From JAHJCW01 sp965369995 (GTDB taxonomy: Bacteria > Fidelibacterota > Marinisomatia > Marinisomatales > JAHJCW01), in assembly GCA_965369995.1 (NCBI GenBank), contig CBDURO010000003.1:12636-76635 (forward strand): DNA of 64,000 nucleotides. Reading direction: 5' to 3'. The notes under the pieces were generated by a model. The model did not search any database. It saw only the letters and a program-made list of their open reading frames with translations, and was not told the origin of the DNA. Of this stretch, positions 43,603 through 52,073 are shown piece by piece; positions within the stretch are counted from its first letter, which is position 1; each line of letters starts with the position of its first letter. A program made the translations under genes and the position numbers.

Positions 43603-44909
43603 ATATCCTAATTGTCGGTTCCGGCGCTCGCGAACATGCTATTGCACGTTCTATTAAAAAATCAAAGAAACCTAATAAATTATACTGTTTTGCGTCAAAT
43701 CGAAATCCTGGAATTGAAGAAGTTTCGGAAATTTCAGAAATTGGCAAGACCGCTGACCCCAAAGCTGTTTCAAACTTTGCTGCAAATCATTCAATAGATC
43801 TGGCAATCATAGGTCCCGAAGCTCCCTTGGCAAGTGGTGTTGTTGATTCGTTGCAGGAGATTAATATTCAATGTGTGGGTCCAACAAAAAATTTAGCACA
43901 AATTGAAACCAGTAAAAGTTTTACGCGCGACTTAATGAGAAAATATAATATTTCGGGTTGCCCAGACTATCAGACTTTTAATGATCTAACTAACGTATCC
44001 GAATATTTACATACATTAGGTGAAAAGTATGTTGTGAAATTCGACGGATTAATGGGTGGCAAAGGTGTTAAAGTATCCGGAGAACATCTTAAATCTTATG
44101 CGGAAGCTCTTGAATATTGTGAACAAATTATCGCAAAGAACGGAAAATTTGTTATTGAAGAAAAGCTTATTGGAGAAGAGTTTTCATTGATGAGCTTTTG
44201 TGATGGTGAACACTTAATCCACATGCCACCTGTTCAAGATCATAAACGTGCCTATGAAAATGATACCGGCCCCAACACCGGCGGAATGGGTTCTTACAAC
44301 GATGCCAATCAGACTTTACCATTCCTAACAAACAATGATATTGATTCCGCAAAAGCGATAAATATCGCAACTGCGAAAGCATTAAAAAAAGAATTTGGAA
44401 TCGGTTACAAAGGAATCCTTTACGGCGGTTTTATCGCAACCGCTGATGGTGTAAAATTAATTGAATACAACGCGCGCTTCGGAGACCCAGAGGCAATGAA
44501 TGTTTTATCATTATTACAAAGTGACTTTGTTGATGTATGTCTTGGCATAACAAACGCGACTCTTAACCGATGCGATGTAATGTTCAACAATAAAGTTACC
44601 GTGTGTAAATATGCCGTACCGGAGGGTTATCCTGATTCGCCGATTAAAGGTGAACGCATAGATATATCAAAAGTTGAAAACCCAGACCAATTATACCTTG
44701 CTTCCGTTGATTTGGAAAATAATATATTGCTCGAATCCGGCTCAAGGACCGTTGCTGTTGTTGGTATCGCAGATACACTACAAGAAGCTGAAGCAATTTC
44801 CGAAAGTGAAATTAAACGTATTGCAGGACCATTATTTCATCGAAAAGATATCGGCACTACTCAGCTGATTAATAAGAGAATTAATCATATGAAGGCTCTG
44901 AGAAGTTGA
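43599..44909 (+). CDS. purD: Phosphoribosylamine-glycine ligase (GAR synthetase)
   Basis: PurD is an ATP-grasp enzyme joining phosphoribosylamine and glycine. The 436 residues start NILIVGSGAREHAIARSI, continue with IIGPEAPLASGVVD, the ATP-grasp core YVVKFDGLMGGKGVKV, EEKLIGEEFSLMSFCDG, the substrate stretch DHKRAYENDTGPNTGGMGSY and the metal site EYNARFGDPEAMNVL. Length is normal. The start overlaps the purF stop; its own stop overlaps the TTG start of purN. Confidence 0.97.
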   Translation: MNILIVGSGAREHAIARSIKKSKKPNKLYCFASNRNPGIEEVSEISEIGKTADPKAVSNFAANHSIDLAIIGPEAPLASGVVDSLQEINIQCVGPTKNLAQIETSKSFTRDLMRKYNISGCPDYQTFNDLTNVSEYLHTLGEKYVVKFDGLMGGKGVKVSGEHLKSYAEALEYCEQIIAKNGKFVIEEKLIGEEFSLMSFCDGEHLIHMPPVQDHKRAYENDTGPNTGGMGSYNDANQTLPFLTNNDIDSAKAINIATAKALKKEFGIGYKGILYGGFIATADGVKLIEYNARFGDPEAMNVLSLLQSDFVDVCLGITNATLNRCDVMFNNKVTVCKYAVPEGYPDSPIKGERIDISKVENPDQLYLASVDLENNILLESGSRTVAVVGIADTLQEAEAISESEIKRIAGPLFHRKDIGTTQLINKRINHMKALRS

Positions 44910-45496
44910 CGGCAGCTTTGACAAAACTTGGAGTTTTGGGATCTACTAAAGGAACAGATCTGCAAGCAATTATTGATTCTATAGATCAAAAAAAGTTGGA
45001 TGCTACTGTTGAAGTAGTTATAAGTAATTCTTTAAATGCTTACATTCTTGAACGTGCCGCAGATCATAATATACCTAACTTATTTATTTCACATTTAGGT
45101 AAAAACCGTGAAGAATTTGACGATGAAATATCAGTAATATTAAAAAAATATAAAGTCGGTTTAGTACTATTGATTGGATTTATGCGCATCCTTTCATCTA
45201 AGTTTTGCCGGGAATGGGAAGGACGCATTCTCAATGTGCATCCTTCTTTATTACCAAAATACGCTGGTGGAATGGACATGAATGTTCATGAAGAAGTAAT
45301 TAAAAACAGGGATATGGAAACCGGCTGTACGATTCATTTTGTAACTGAAAAAGTAGATAGTGGTCCGATATTAATTCAGAAGAAATGTTCCGTTAATATA
45401 AACGACACACCGGATTCATTAAAGAAAAAAGTGCAAACCCTGGAAGGAGAAGCTTTCATTGATGCTATTAAATTATTTCAAAAAAATATTTATTAA
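44906..45496 (+). CDS. purN: Phosphoribosylglycinamide formyltransferase (GAR transformylase)
   Basis: PurN formylates GAR using 10-formyl-tetrahydrofolate. The 196 residues have the start KLGVLGSTKGTDLQAIID, the catalytic NVHPSLLP (Asn and His) and the VDSGPIL Asp. The segment after the active site reads YAGGMDMNVHEEVI instead of the E. coli-like PGLHTHRQAL, marking a sub-type I recall from other bacteria. The start is TTG, overlapping the purD stop as TTGA. No PurT or PurU alternative is in the operon. Confidence 0.94.
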   Translation: MTAALTKLGVLGSTKGTDLQAIIDSIDQKKLDATVEVVISNSLNAYILERAADHNIPNLFISHLGKNREEFDDEISVILKKYKVGLVLLIGFMRILSSKFCREWEGRILNVHPSLLPKYAGGMDMNVHEEVIKNRDMETGCTIHFVTEKVDSGPILIQKKCSVNINDTPDSLKKKVQTLEGEAFIDAIKLFQKNIY

Positions 45497-45502
45497 ATAA
45501 AT

Positions 45503-47041
45503 ATGAATAAATCCCTTATAACTATCAAACGAGCACTTATTTCTGTTTATGATAAAACAGGTATAGTTAAGTTTGCAAAATATTTAAGAAACAATAGCAT
45601 TGAAATTCTTTCAACCGGAGGAACGGCTGATCATCTTAGAAAAGCCGGCATTGAAGTAATTGATGTATCTGATTATACCGGTTTTCCTGAAATTATGGAT
45701 GGGCGCATTAAAACTATCAATCCTAAAATAGAAGGTGGAATTTTAGGATTGCGTGATGTGCACAAATCTGAGGCCGAAACACAAAATATTAAATGGATTG
45801 ACCTTGTTGTGTGCAATCTTTATCCCTTTGCTGATACAATTAGTAAACTTAATGTTTCGTTCAGAGAAGCCCTCGAAAATATTGATATCGGTGGGCCGAC
45901 TATGATTCGTAGCGCAGCAAAAAATATCGGATGGGTTGGGGTGCTTGTTGATTCTTCAGATTATCAATCAATTATTATTGAATTTGAAGATTTGGGTGGT
46001 TTATCTTTCGAATCTCGCAAACTGCTTTCGGCAAAGGCGTTTGGTCACTGTGCTCAATATGATACAATCATACATAATTATCTGAAAGATGAGCCACTAT
46101 CAGACATTTTCTCGCTTTCATTTGAGAAATCCTATGATTTGCGCTACGGAGAAAACCCACATCAAAAAGCTGCAGCATATAAAAATCCCATACGCGATAA
46201 ACAAAATATTATAAACGCAACTATACATCAGGGTAAACGACTATCATATAATAATTTAATGGATGCGGACGCCGCACTTTTATGTCTTAGAGAATTCTCC
46301 GAACCTACATGTGTGGTCGTTAAACACGGCAATCCTTGTGGTGTCGCTTCCGGCGATAACATTACCAACGTTTATAAAAAAGCTTTTGACGCGGACTCCA
46401 AATCGGCTTTTGGCGGAATAATTGCTCTTAATCGAACCTGCAATAAAACTATCGCTGAAATAATCAACAAAGTCTTTGTTGAAATTGTAATAGCGCCGAA
46501 TTATGACTCTACGGCTTTGGAGATATTGTCAAATAAAAAGAATCTACGTGTATTGGAGATAGGTAAAATCGTTCCTAAAACCAAAAATATTGAGTATCGC
46601 TACATTAGTGGCGGACTACTGGTTCAAGAATCCGATGTAAGTACCATTACTGAAGATCAATTAAAAACCGTTACAAAAAAGAGGCCGAAAACATCTGAAT
46701 TAGCCGATATGATATTTGCGTGGAAAGTATTAAAGCATGTCAAATCCAATGCTATAATTACTGTTGAGGACAGAATAACTTTGGGGATTGGTGCCGGCCA
46801 AGTATCGCGAGTTGATGCAGTTGAACTTGCGCTAAAAAAATCCGGTAATAAATTGGAAGGTTCTGTTTTAGCGTCCGATGCGTTTTTTCCTTTCCGCGAC
46901 TCAATCGATTTAATCGCTGATACTGGCGTGACGGCTATTATTCAACCGGGTGGTTCAATTCGAGATCAGGAAGTTATTCAAGCTTGTAACGAACACGGAA
47001 TAAAAATGGTATTTACCGGAATACGCTGTTTTAAACATTAA
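45503..47041 (+). CDS. purH: Bifunctional AICAR transformylase/IMP cyclohydrolase
   Basis: PurH performs the last two steps to IMP. The 512 residues comprise the cyclohydrolase domain (ALISVYDKTGIVKFA, EILSTGGTA, TGFPEIMDGRIKT) and the transformylase domain (LRYGENPHQKAA, CVVVKHGNPCGVASGD with the catalytic Lys-His pair, SDAFFPFRDSID and GGSIRDQEVI). The usually conserved KTLHPK-HGGIL region reads KTINPKIEGGIL, so two histidines are replaced. It is the last gene of the purine operon and its stop overlaps that of the convergent phosphodiesterase gene by four bases. Confidence 0.96.
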   Translation: MNKSLITIKRALISVYDKTGIVKFAKYLRNNSIEILSTGGTADHLRKAGIEVIDVSDYTGFPEIMDGRIKTINPKIEGGILGLRDVHKSEAETQNIKWIDLVVCNLYPFADTISKLNVSFREALENIDIGGPTMIRSAAKNIGWVGVLVDSSDYQSIIIEFEDLGGLSFESRKLLSAKAFGHCAQYDTIIHNYLKDEPLSDIFSLSFEKSYDLRYGENPHQKAAAYKNPIRDKQNIINATIHQGKRLSYNNLMDADAALLCLREFSEPTCVVVKHGNPCGVASGDNITNVYKKAFDADSKSAFGGIIALNRTCNKTIAEIINKVFVEIVIAPNYDSTALEILSNKKNLRVLEIGKIVPKTKNIEYRYISGGLLVQESDVSTITEDQLKTVTKKRPKTSELADMIFAWKVLKHVKSNAIITVEDRITLGIGAGQVSRVDAVELALKKSGNKLEGSVLASDAFFPFRDSIDLIADTGVTAIIQPGGSIRDQEVIQACNEHGIKMVFTGIRCFKH

Positions 47042-47850
47042 TTCAGATTTTCCGCTAAATGGGGATTGTCAATGATTATTCCATCAATATTTTTATCAAT
47101 TAACCAATTTCTGGTATAAACATTATTTACTGTCCAAGCATTTATGCGCATATTCCGCCTTTTGCAAAATTGACTCAATTTATCGGTAATTAATTCAACT
47201 TTAGGATGAAAGCAATCCGGCCGGGCAATAAAAACTCCCTTAAAATGACTCGCTTTATCAAAAATGAAACCAGTCGGTATTGATTTTGAAATTAGCTTAA
47301 CCATTCGCACCACGAGCGGATTAAAACTAGAGACGATTACTTTTTGAGGTATTTCCCCTCTCTTAATTAATCGTGCAACTTTTATTGCAGCTTTTAAGTC
47401 AAAAGTGCTTTTCGTCTTGATCTCTATATTAAGCAAAACTGTTTTGGGTAAAGATGTTGCTACATCTATTAATAACGGTATCGCCTCTTGTTTTGCCGGA
47501 GGAAATTGTCTACCTGTTTTTACTTTTGCTAAATCTTGATAATCAATTTCATCGATAAATCCCGCGCCATTTGTTTCACGTTCCAAATCGAAATTATGGG
47601 AGCATACCAATCTGTCATCTTTAGTCAGCATAACGTCTAATTCGATTGCGCTCAAGCCCTTTTTTATCGCTGAGCGATAAGACGCAATCGTATTTTCAGG
47701 AACGTTATGCCGATCACCACGATGGCCGAAAAAGATTGGCTTATCACGGTAGAGATCATCCAAATCCATCCCCCGCCAAAAGGTAATGTATCTTACGGTC
47801 AATAAGACAAATACTGCGATTATAACAAACACGATCATTTGGCGGGACAT
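47038..47850 (-). CDS. Membrane-anchored glycerophosphodiester phosphodiesterase
   Basis: This enzyme family frees glycerol 3-phosphate from deacylated phospholipids. The 270 residues start with one membrane segment (MIVFVIIAVFVLLTVRYITF), then the TIM-barrel GDPD domain: FFGHRGDRHNVPENT (first His, Arg and metal Glu), AIELDVMLTKDDRLVCSHNFDLERETNG (in parts, with the second catalytic His) and NAWTVNN near the end. It begins inside the 3' end of the penicillin-acylase-like gene (16-base overlap) and is probably co-translated with it. It ends overlapping purH on the opposite strand. Confidence 0.93.
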   Translation of the reverse strand: MSRQMIVFVIIAVFVLLTVRYITFWRGMDLDDLYRDKPIFFGHRGDRHNVPENTIASYRSAIKKGLSAIELDVMLTKDDRLVCSHNFDLERETNGAGFIDEIDYQDLAKVKTGRQFPPAKQEAIPLLIDVATSLPKTVLLNIEIKTKSTFDLKAAIKVARLIKRGEIPQKVIVSSFNPLVVRMVKLISKSIPTGFIFDKASHFKGVFIARPDCFHPKVELITDKLSQFCKRRNMRINAWTVNNVYTRNWLIDKNIDGIIIDNPHLAENLN

Positions 47851-49790
47851 AATACTAATTTTTGATATTGATCGCTATTTCGTATTGCTGTTTCATCAAA
47901 TTCTATCTTGCGGAAACTATGTTTATTAAACAGCTCAGCTTGGTCAGCATAATAAACGCTTTTAGGCAAGCCTGATTGCCCTGTGGGTAAAATAGAATAA
48001 CCTGTATTCATGTCAGATAAATCAAATATTCTCTGTATACTAGTTCCGGAAATTTGATTATATGAATTATCAAAATTATATTCGCTGACATTTAAATTAC
48101 TATTTGAGCCATAACCATCAAATGGACCAATGTTCAAATTAAATAGTTTAGCAATGATTGATCTTTCATATAATATATGTTTATATATTTTAGTATTAGT
48201 TTTACCCCATTGCCAAGTTAAAATATTTTCTCCAAAATCTTTCTCTATTTCACTTAAAGCTTCATCAACTGATTTTATAACTATTTCAATTAAACTTTCT
48301 TGATAACCTACAGTTTTAATATCGTCAATCCAGCCGGATCCTGAATTATTTAGTATCATATTCATACTTTCTTCAGCGAGAATTGGCAGACTAATAAATA
48401 TATCAAATACATCTTCTCCAACGAGAGAAAACTCATCCATAAATATATTTTTTAATAATTTTGTGTAAATAATATTTATTAATAAAGCTTCCGCTGATGT
48501 TGCAGATTCATCGCCATCCCAATCATATAACATGCTCACAGATGTCTTTTTAATTGGATTATTATCCATATATATTTTTGCTATTTTATGTGCAATTTCA
48601 GCTTTCACGAGATTTTTTGTTTCAGATAGTTGATTTACAATATCATTGATATATATATTGTCTAAATCCGCTAAATGTTCTTGTAACAATTGAAAACGCC
48701 GCGATAGTTTTTTGGGATTGAGATAAAGTGCTGCTGTATCTATATAACTAAACGATATATCAAATATGGTGTTTTGATCTAGATTAAAATTACCATTGGC
48801 AATATCAAATAAAGTATTAATTGTCTCAACGCTTAATTGTCCGGTGAATGCCCATGTAGCATGATCAGTTCTTCCCACCAAAGGTATAGGAAACCCGGGA
48901 ATCAAAGCACCTTCTATATTAAAATCACCACTATTTAGATGCATTTCGTACCATTTGGCGGGCTGCTGTAAACCCCAAATATCATCAAAGATTAGAATCG
49001 GTTTTTTGGAAGCGGTCTGTTCTTGTGGTATTATCATCACATCGCTCCTCAATAACGAACCGGTAGCGCCAATTAGTTCCCAAATTTGATTTTCTACAAC
49101 CCAATTCATTCTGTTAAGTGAATCGATAAAAAAATCTTTTTCAGAGTTAATCCAATTAAAAGTATCAACAGTAAGTAATTCTAAGAGCTTTGTTTCTCCA
49201 AAATATTGTCTTATTGTATTTATAAACCATCCGATTTGTCTATTCTGTCGAAGGTTATCAGTCATCATGGTACCAACATTAATAACATCCGAAGATGTCC
49301 ACTTGAGTGGTTTTGTATTCAATATTTTAAAAGAAAGCGGTAATGTTCCTTCTGTTTCATCAATCCAAGTATTAATACCTGAACAATAGGAATTAATTAA
49401 TATTTCATTCTCATAATTAATTGATGGTTGATTTTCACTGCTTACTGAAAAAAGGTTATTCTGTTTAATGTAATTGTCTAGTAAAACGTAATCATCACCA
49501 AGAAGTGTTGATATTTCACCACGAACCACAGCCATCAATAGCGATAATTGAAACAATCGTTCCCGGGCAATAATATATCCTGCTGTATAAAATAAATCTT
49601 TGTTATTTTTAGCAAAAACATGGGGAATGCCATAAGGATCGGTAAATACCTTTACCGTATCTTGTAATTCCGCCAGTGATTGCGTACCATTGTATTCAGG
49701 AATATTATAATAGAAATATAGTTTAAATGTCAGGACAGTTAGCAGAGGAAGAAAAACCGTAAATATTAGTATATATTTTAAATACTTCAT
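47835..49790 (-). CDS. Divergent penicillin-acylase-family (S45) Ntn hydrolase
   Basis: The 651 residues have a signal/membrane segment (YILIFTVFLPLLTVLTF), then the S45 alpha region (VFTDPYGIPHVFAKNNKDLFYTAGYIIARERLFQL, in parts). Normal members self-cleave at Gly-Ser before a SNNW-like motif. Here the aligned position is Arg248-Ser249 followed by DVM instead of NNW, then EQTASKKPIL and WYEMHLNSGDF, which fit the family. The catalytic Ser is kept, but the cleavage Gly and the following Asn and Trp are changed. It may have a different substrate or altered processing. It overlaps the phosphodiesterase gene by 16 bases. The upstream gap is over 300 bases. Confidence 0.85.
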   Translation of the reverse strand: MKYLKYILIFTVFLPLLTVLTFKLYFYYNIPEYNGTQSLAELQDTVKVFTDPYGIPHVFAKNNKDLFYTAGYIIARERLFQLSLLMAVVRGEISTLLGDDYVLLDNYIKQNNLFSVSSENQPSINYENEILINSYCSGINTWIDETEGTLPLSFKILNTKPLKWTSSDVINVGTMMTDNLRQNRQIGWFINTIRQYFGETKLLELLTVDTFNWINSEKDFFIDSLNRMNWVVENQIWELIGATGSLLRSDVMIIPQEQTASKKPILIFDDIWGLQQPAKWYEMHLNSGDFNIEGALIPGFPIPLVGRTDHATWAFTGQLSVETINTLFDIANGNFNLDQNTIFDISFSYIDTAALYLNPKKLSRRFQLLQEHLADLDNIYINDIVNQLSETKNLVKAEIAHKIAKIYMDNNPIKKTSVSMLYDWDGDESATSAEALLINIIYTKLLKNIFMDEFSLVGEDVFDIFISLPILAEESMNMILNNSGSGWIDDIKTVGYQESLIEIVIKSVDEALSEIEKDFGENILTWQWGKTNTKIYKHILYERSIIAKLFNLNIGPFDGYGSNSNLNVSEYNFDNSYNQISGTSIQRIFDLSDMNTGYSILPTGQSGLPKSVYYADQAELFNKHSFRKIEFDETAIRNSDQYQKLVLCPAK

Positions 49791-50164
49791 TATTTTAAAC
49801 CGGTGAAATTACCAGTTCAAAACCACCATAAACAATAACACTATCAATATTATATGAAAAAAAGGATGACGGCGTTAGACTAAGTAGATATTCTTGGTCT
49901 GCTTTTGACAATTCAATAGTAATAAAATATTAAAAAATTCACTTTTTACTATACTATTTCATATTAAAACACTCTGTGTATTGCATTACAACTATTCGCC
50001 AGAAAATAACGGGAATTAACTTCCCCCGCTCGCAATAGCCAATCCCCGTTATTTTCAGCACAAGACAACAAAAGTTGTTTCGCTAATCAATGTTGTTTCA
50101 AATGTTTGTTATTAGTTTTTTCCTATATTATTTAAAAAAATCATCAATGCCGGGGTTTATGTCG
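49791..50164. other. Gene-free gap with one long palindrome
   Basis: This 374-base A+T-rich stretch precedes the penicillin-acylase-like gene and must hold its promoter. I see no convincing gene or tRNA. Its only structure is the inverted repeat at 50002-50056 and a short CAACAAAAGTTGTTTCGC stretch just after it. The 235 bases on the other side of the doubtful small gene (50435-50669) are likewise empty apart from a GT-rich run near 50515-50538. Confidence 0.6.
50002..50056. repeat. Inverted repeat with 12-base perfect arms
   Basis: GAAAATAACGGG (50002-50013) and CCCGTTATTTTC (50045-50056) are exact reverse complements separated by 31 bases that are C-rich in the middle. There is no open gene through it. 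It could be a dispersed repeat or a structured transcript end. Confidence 0.65.
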
Positions 50165-50434
50165 CTATAGCGCCTCACCAAGTTTTGGGATAGTGCGCCC
50201 CCTCTCCAAGGGGGTTATTGCATTCTCCATAGAGCATAAATCACAAGGCATGAAATTCAAACCTTTTCCAGCAAAACCACCGGCATTGACTAGTTTATTA
50301 TAGCTTTTAAAATCATTCTCATATTCAGAGACATTCTGAATATTTCTTGAATTAATTAAACAACGAAGTTGTCTGATCACATCTGTCTGCGCGGCTTGGG
50401 GTAATATTTTTAATGTTTTGTTCATTGTTTTCAT
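50165..50434 (-). CDS. Doubtful small ORF, 89 residues
   Basis: I do not recognise this protein. It has no signal peptide, domain or clear Shine-Dalgarno, and stands alone between two gaps. Its last codons cover a C/G hairpin, CCCCCT and AGGGGG at 50198-50203 and 50209-50214, and a GCTATAGC palindrome covers the stop codon, which suggests repeat-derived sequence. Cys pairs occur in MPCDLCSM. It could be a gene remnant or chance; I include it at low confidence because it is the only open frame in an 879-base region. Confidence 0.25.
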   Translation of the reverse strand: MKTMNKTLKILPQAAQTDVIRQLRCLINSRNIQNVSEYENDFKSYNKLVNAGGFAGKGLNFMPCDLCSMENAITPLERGRTIPKLGEAL

Positions 50435-50669
50435 TATATAGTAATAATTTACTCTGTAACAAATGTATCAAATACTGTGCCAAATTAGTAAGCATAATAT
50501 AATTAAGATCTTATGTGAGGCGTGGTGTGGTGTGTGTTCCATTTTGAAACACTAGTTTGTTCAATTTGTTACAAGCTCAGCAGGATGTTTTTGTTAGATC
50601 AACATATAAACAGTTTCAATTAATTATTCTTTTTATTAACATCATACTAAATAATTATGACAAAAACAT

Positions 50670-51488
50670 ATGCCTGAATTGCCTGAAGTAGAAACTGTTG
50701 TGCGGTATGTCTGTCCCAAGATTGTTGGAAAAACAATACAAAAGGTTGTTCCACAAAATAACTATGATAAAGTTTTTGCAACGCACACAGTACGGCAATT
50801 CAATAAATTATTAACAGGGCAGGTTATTAAGAATGTCATGCGCAGGGGTAAATTTATTGTTTTTAATCTTGACCAGGGACATCTCTTAATTCATTTGCGA
50901 ATGACGGGACGAATATTATTGAAATTGTCTGAGGATGATAATCCTAAGCACCTTACCGCTATTATTTATTTTAAAGATAAATCATCTTTATATTTTAAGG
51001 ATTATAGAAAATTCGGAAGGCTTTATTATTATGATTCTTTGGATTACATTAATAATAAACTGGGTATTGAACCATTATCAAAAAGTTTTACAGGAGATTG
51101 GTTATTTAAGAACTTGCAAAATTACAAACGACAGTTAAAACCACTCTTACTAGACCAGGGCTTCATTGCCGGGCTTGGAAATATTTATGTTGATGAGGCG
51201 CTTTGGTCTGCAAAATTACACCCGCAGCAAATTGGTTTATCGGTTAGCCGGAAAAAATCCGATATTCTACACAGTTCAATTCAAAGGCTCTTACAAACCG
51301 CTATTGATAATCAAGGAACAACTATAATTAATTTTTATTTTGGTGAAGGTAAAAAGGGAAATTTTAGCGAACAGCTACAAGTTTTTGGAAGACAAGATCA
51401 GAAATGCACCCGCTGTAAAACAGTGATTAATAAAATTCGTGTTTCGCAGCGTGGCACACATATTTGCCCGCAATGTCAGCGAATCTAG
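50670..51488 (+). CDS. mutM: Formamidopyrimidine-DNA glycosylase (MutM/Fpg)
   Basis: Fpg removes 8-oxoguanine and other oxidised purines and nicks the abasic site. The 272 residues start MPELPEVETV with catalytic Pro2 and Glu3 (after Met removal the proline is N-terminal). LIHLRMTGRI contains the HLRM-TG motif. DQGFIAGLGNIYVDEALW is the helix-two-turn-helix. The C-terminal zinc finger has CTRC and CPQC with the RGTHIC stretch. The stop abuts the convergent DHFR-like gene. Confidence 0.96.
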   Translation: MPELPEVETVVRYVCPKIVGKTIQKVVPQNNYDKVFATHTVRQFNKLLTGQVIKNVMRRGKFIVFNLDQGHLLIHLRMTGRILLKLSEDDNPKHLTAIIYFKDKSSLYFKDYRKFGRLYYYDSLDYINNKLGIEPLSKSFTGDWLFKNLQNYKRQLKPLLLDQGFIAGLGNIYVDEALWSAKLHPQQIGLSVSRKKSDILHSSIQRLLQTAIDNQGTTIINFYFGEGKKGNFSEQLQVFGRQDQKCTRCKTVINKIRVSQRGTHICPQCQRI

Positions 51489-51935
51489 CTATTTGATAAC
51501 CCGATACTGAAATTGGTAAATGCCTTCAGTTTTAGCAACCGGAATCATCCTCACAAATTTCAGTGACAGTTCTCGATCAAGTTTCGGAAACAGCGGAATT
51601 CCTTTTCCAAAAACAATAGGGTGGGGAGTGATATACAGGTGTGTTAAGAGCTGTGCAAATTTTGTGTAGATCCTTCCACCGCCAATTACAAAGCATTTTT
51701 CCGTATTTAATTCATCCAATATTTTCTTGGCACTGTCATTCCGATGCACAACAATTGTTTCACGTTCTTTAAGTTCAACTGCGAGAGTTTTTTCTGTATT
51801 AGAACCCATTATCACAGGATATCCCATGGTCTGTTCTTTAAAAAGGGAGAGGTCTTTTGACCAAGCGATTACTTCTTCGCTATTTCTAGCAATAAAACCA
51901 TCTACAGTAACAGCAGCAATTAGTATTACATCCAT
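51489..51935 (-). CDS. Dihydrofolate-reductase-like / RibD C-terminal domain protein
   Basis: This 148-residue protein has the DHFR fold of the RibD-C family: ILIAAVTVDGFIARNSEEV at the start, MGYPVIMGSNTEKTLA, IVVHRNDS, CFVIGGGRIYTKFAQLLTHLYITPHPIVFGKG (in parts) with the GGG nucleotide-binding loop, and FPKLD. It probably reduces a pteridine or related compound with NADPH; whether it is the cell's dihydrofolate reductase cannot be told. No thyA is adjacent. A mosaic palindrome lies directly upstream. Confidence 0.85.
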   Translation of the reverse strand: MDVILIAAVTVDGFIARNSEEVIAWSKDLSLFKEQTMGYPVIMGSNTEKTLAVELKERETIVVHRNDSAKKILDELNTEKCFVIGGGRIYTKFAQLLTHLYITPHPIVFGKGIPLFPKLDRELSLKFVRMIPVAKTEGIYQFQYRVIK

Positions 51936-51949
51936 ATTTTATCTCTGTA

Positions 51950-52065
51950 ATTGCGAGCAGTGTAACGACGAAGCAATCTCTTTTTGTCCCAAGTAAGGAG
52001 ATTGCCCGTCTGCTCCATGGTTACGCCGGACAGGCTCCCTCCCACACAGTGCGGGGGTTCGCAAT
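51950..52065. repeat. Nested palindromic repeat element
   Basis: Outer arms ATTGCGA (51950-51956) and TCGCAAT (52059-52065) enclose inner arms GCAATCTC (51973-51980) and GAGATTGC (51998-52005). A GTAAC and GTTAC pair also fits. The element fills nearly the whole gap between the DHFR-like and M16 genes and is richer in G+C than its surroundings. Elements with the same ATTGCGAG...GCAATCTC signature are, as I recall, dispersed in intergenic regions of diverse bacteria. Confidence 0.7.
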
Positions 52066-52073
52066 GACAAATA

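Noticed and set aside
47572..47580. TGTTTCACG, a parS-like half site
   Set aside because: Only the left half matches; the right half (TTCC) is unrelated and the sequence is inside the phosphodiesterase gene.
51756..51764. TGTTTCACG, another parS-like half site
   Set aside because: Followed by TTCTTT, so there is no palindrome; coding sequence of the DHFR-like gene.
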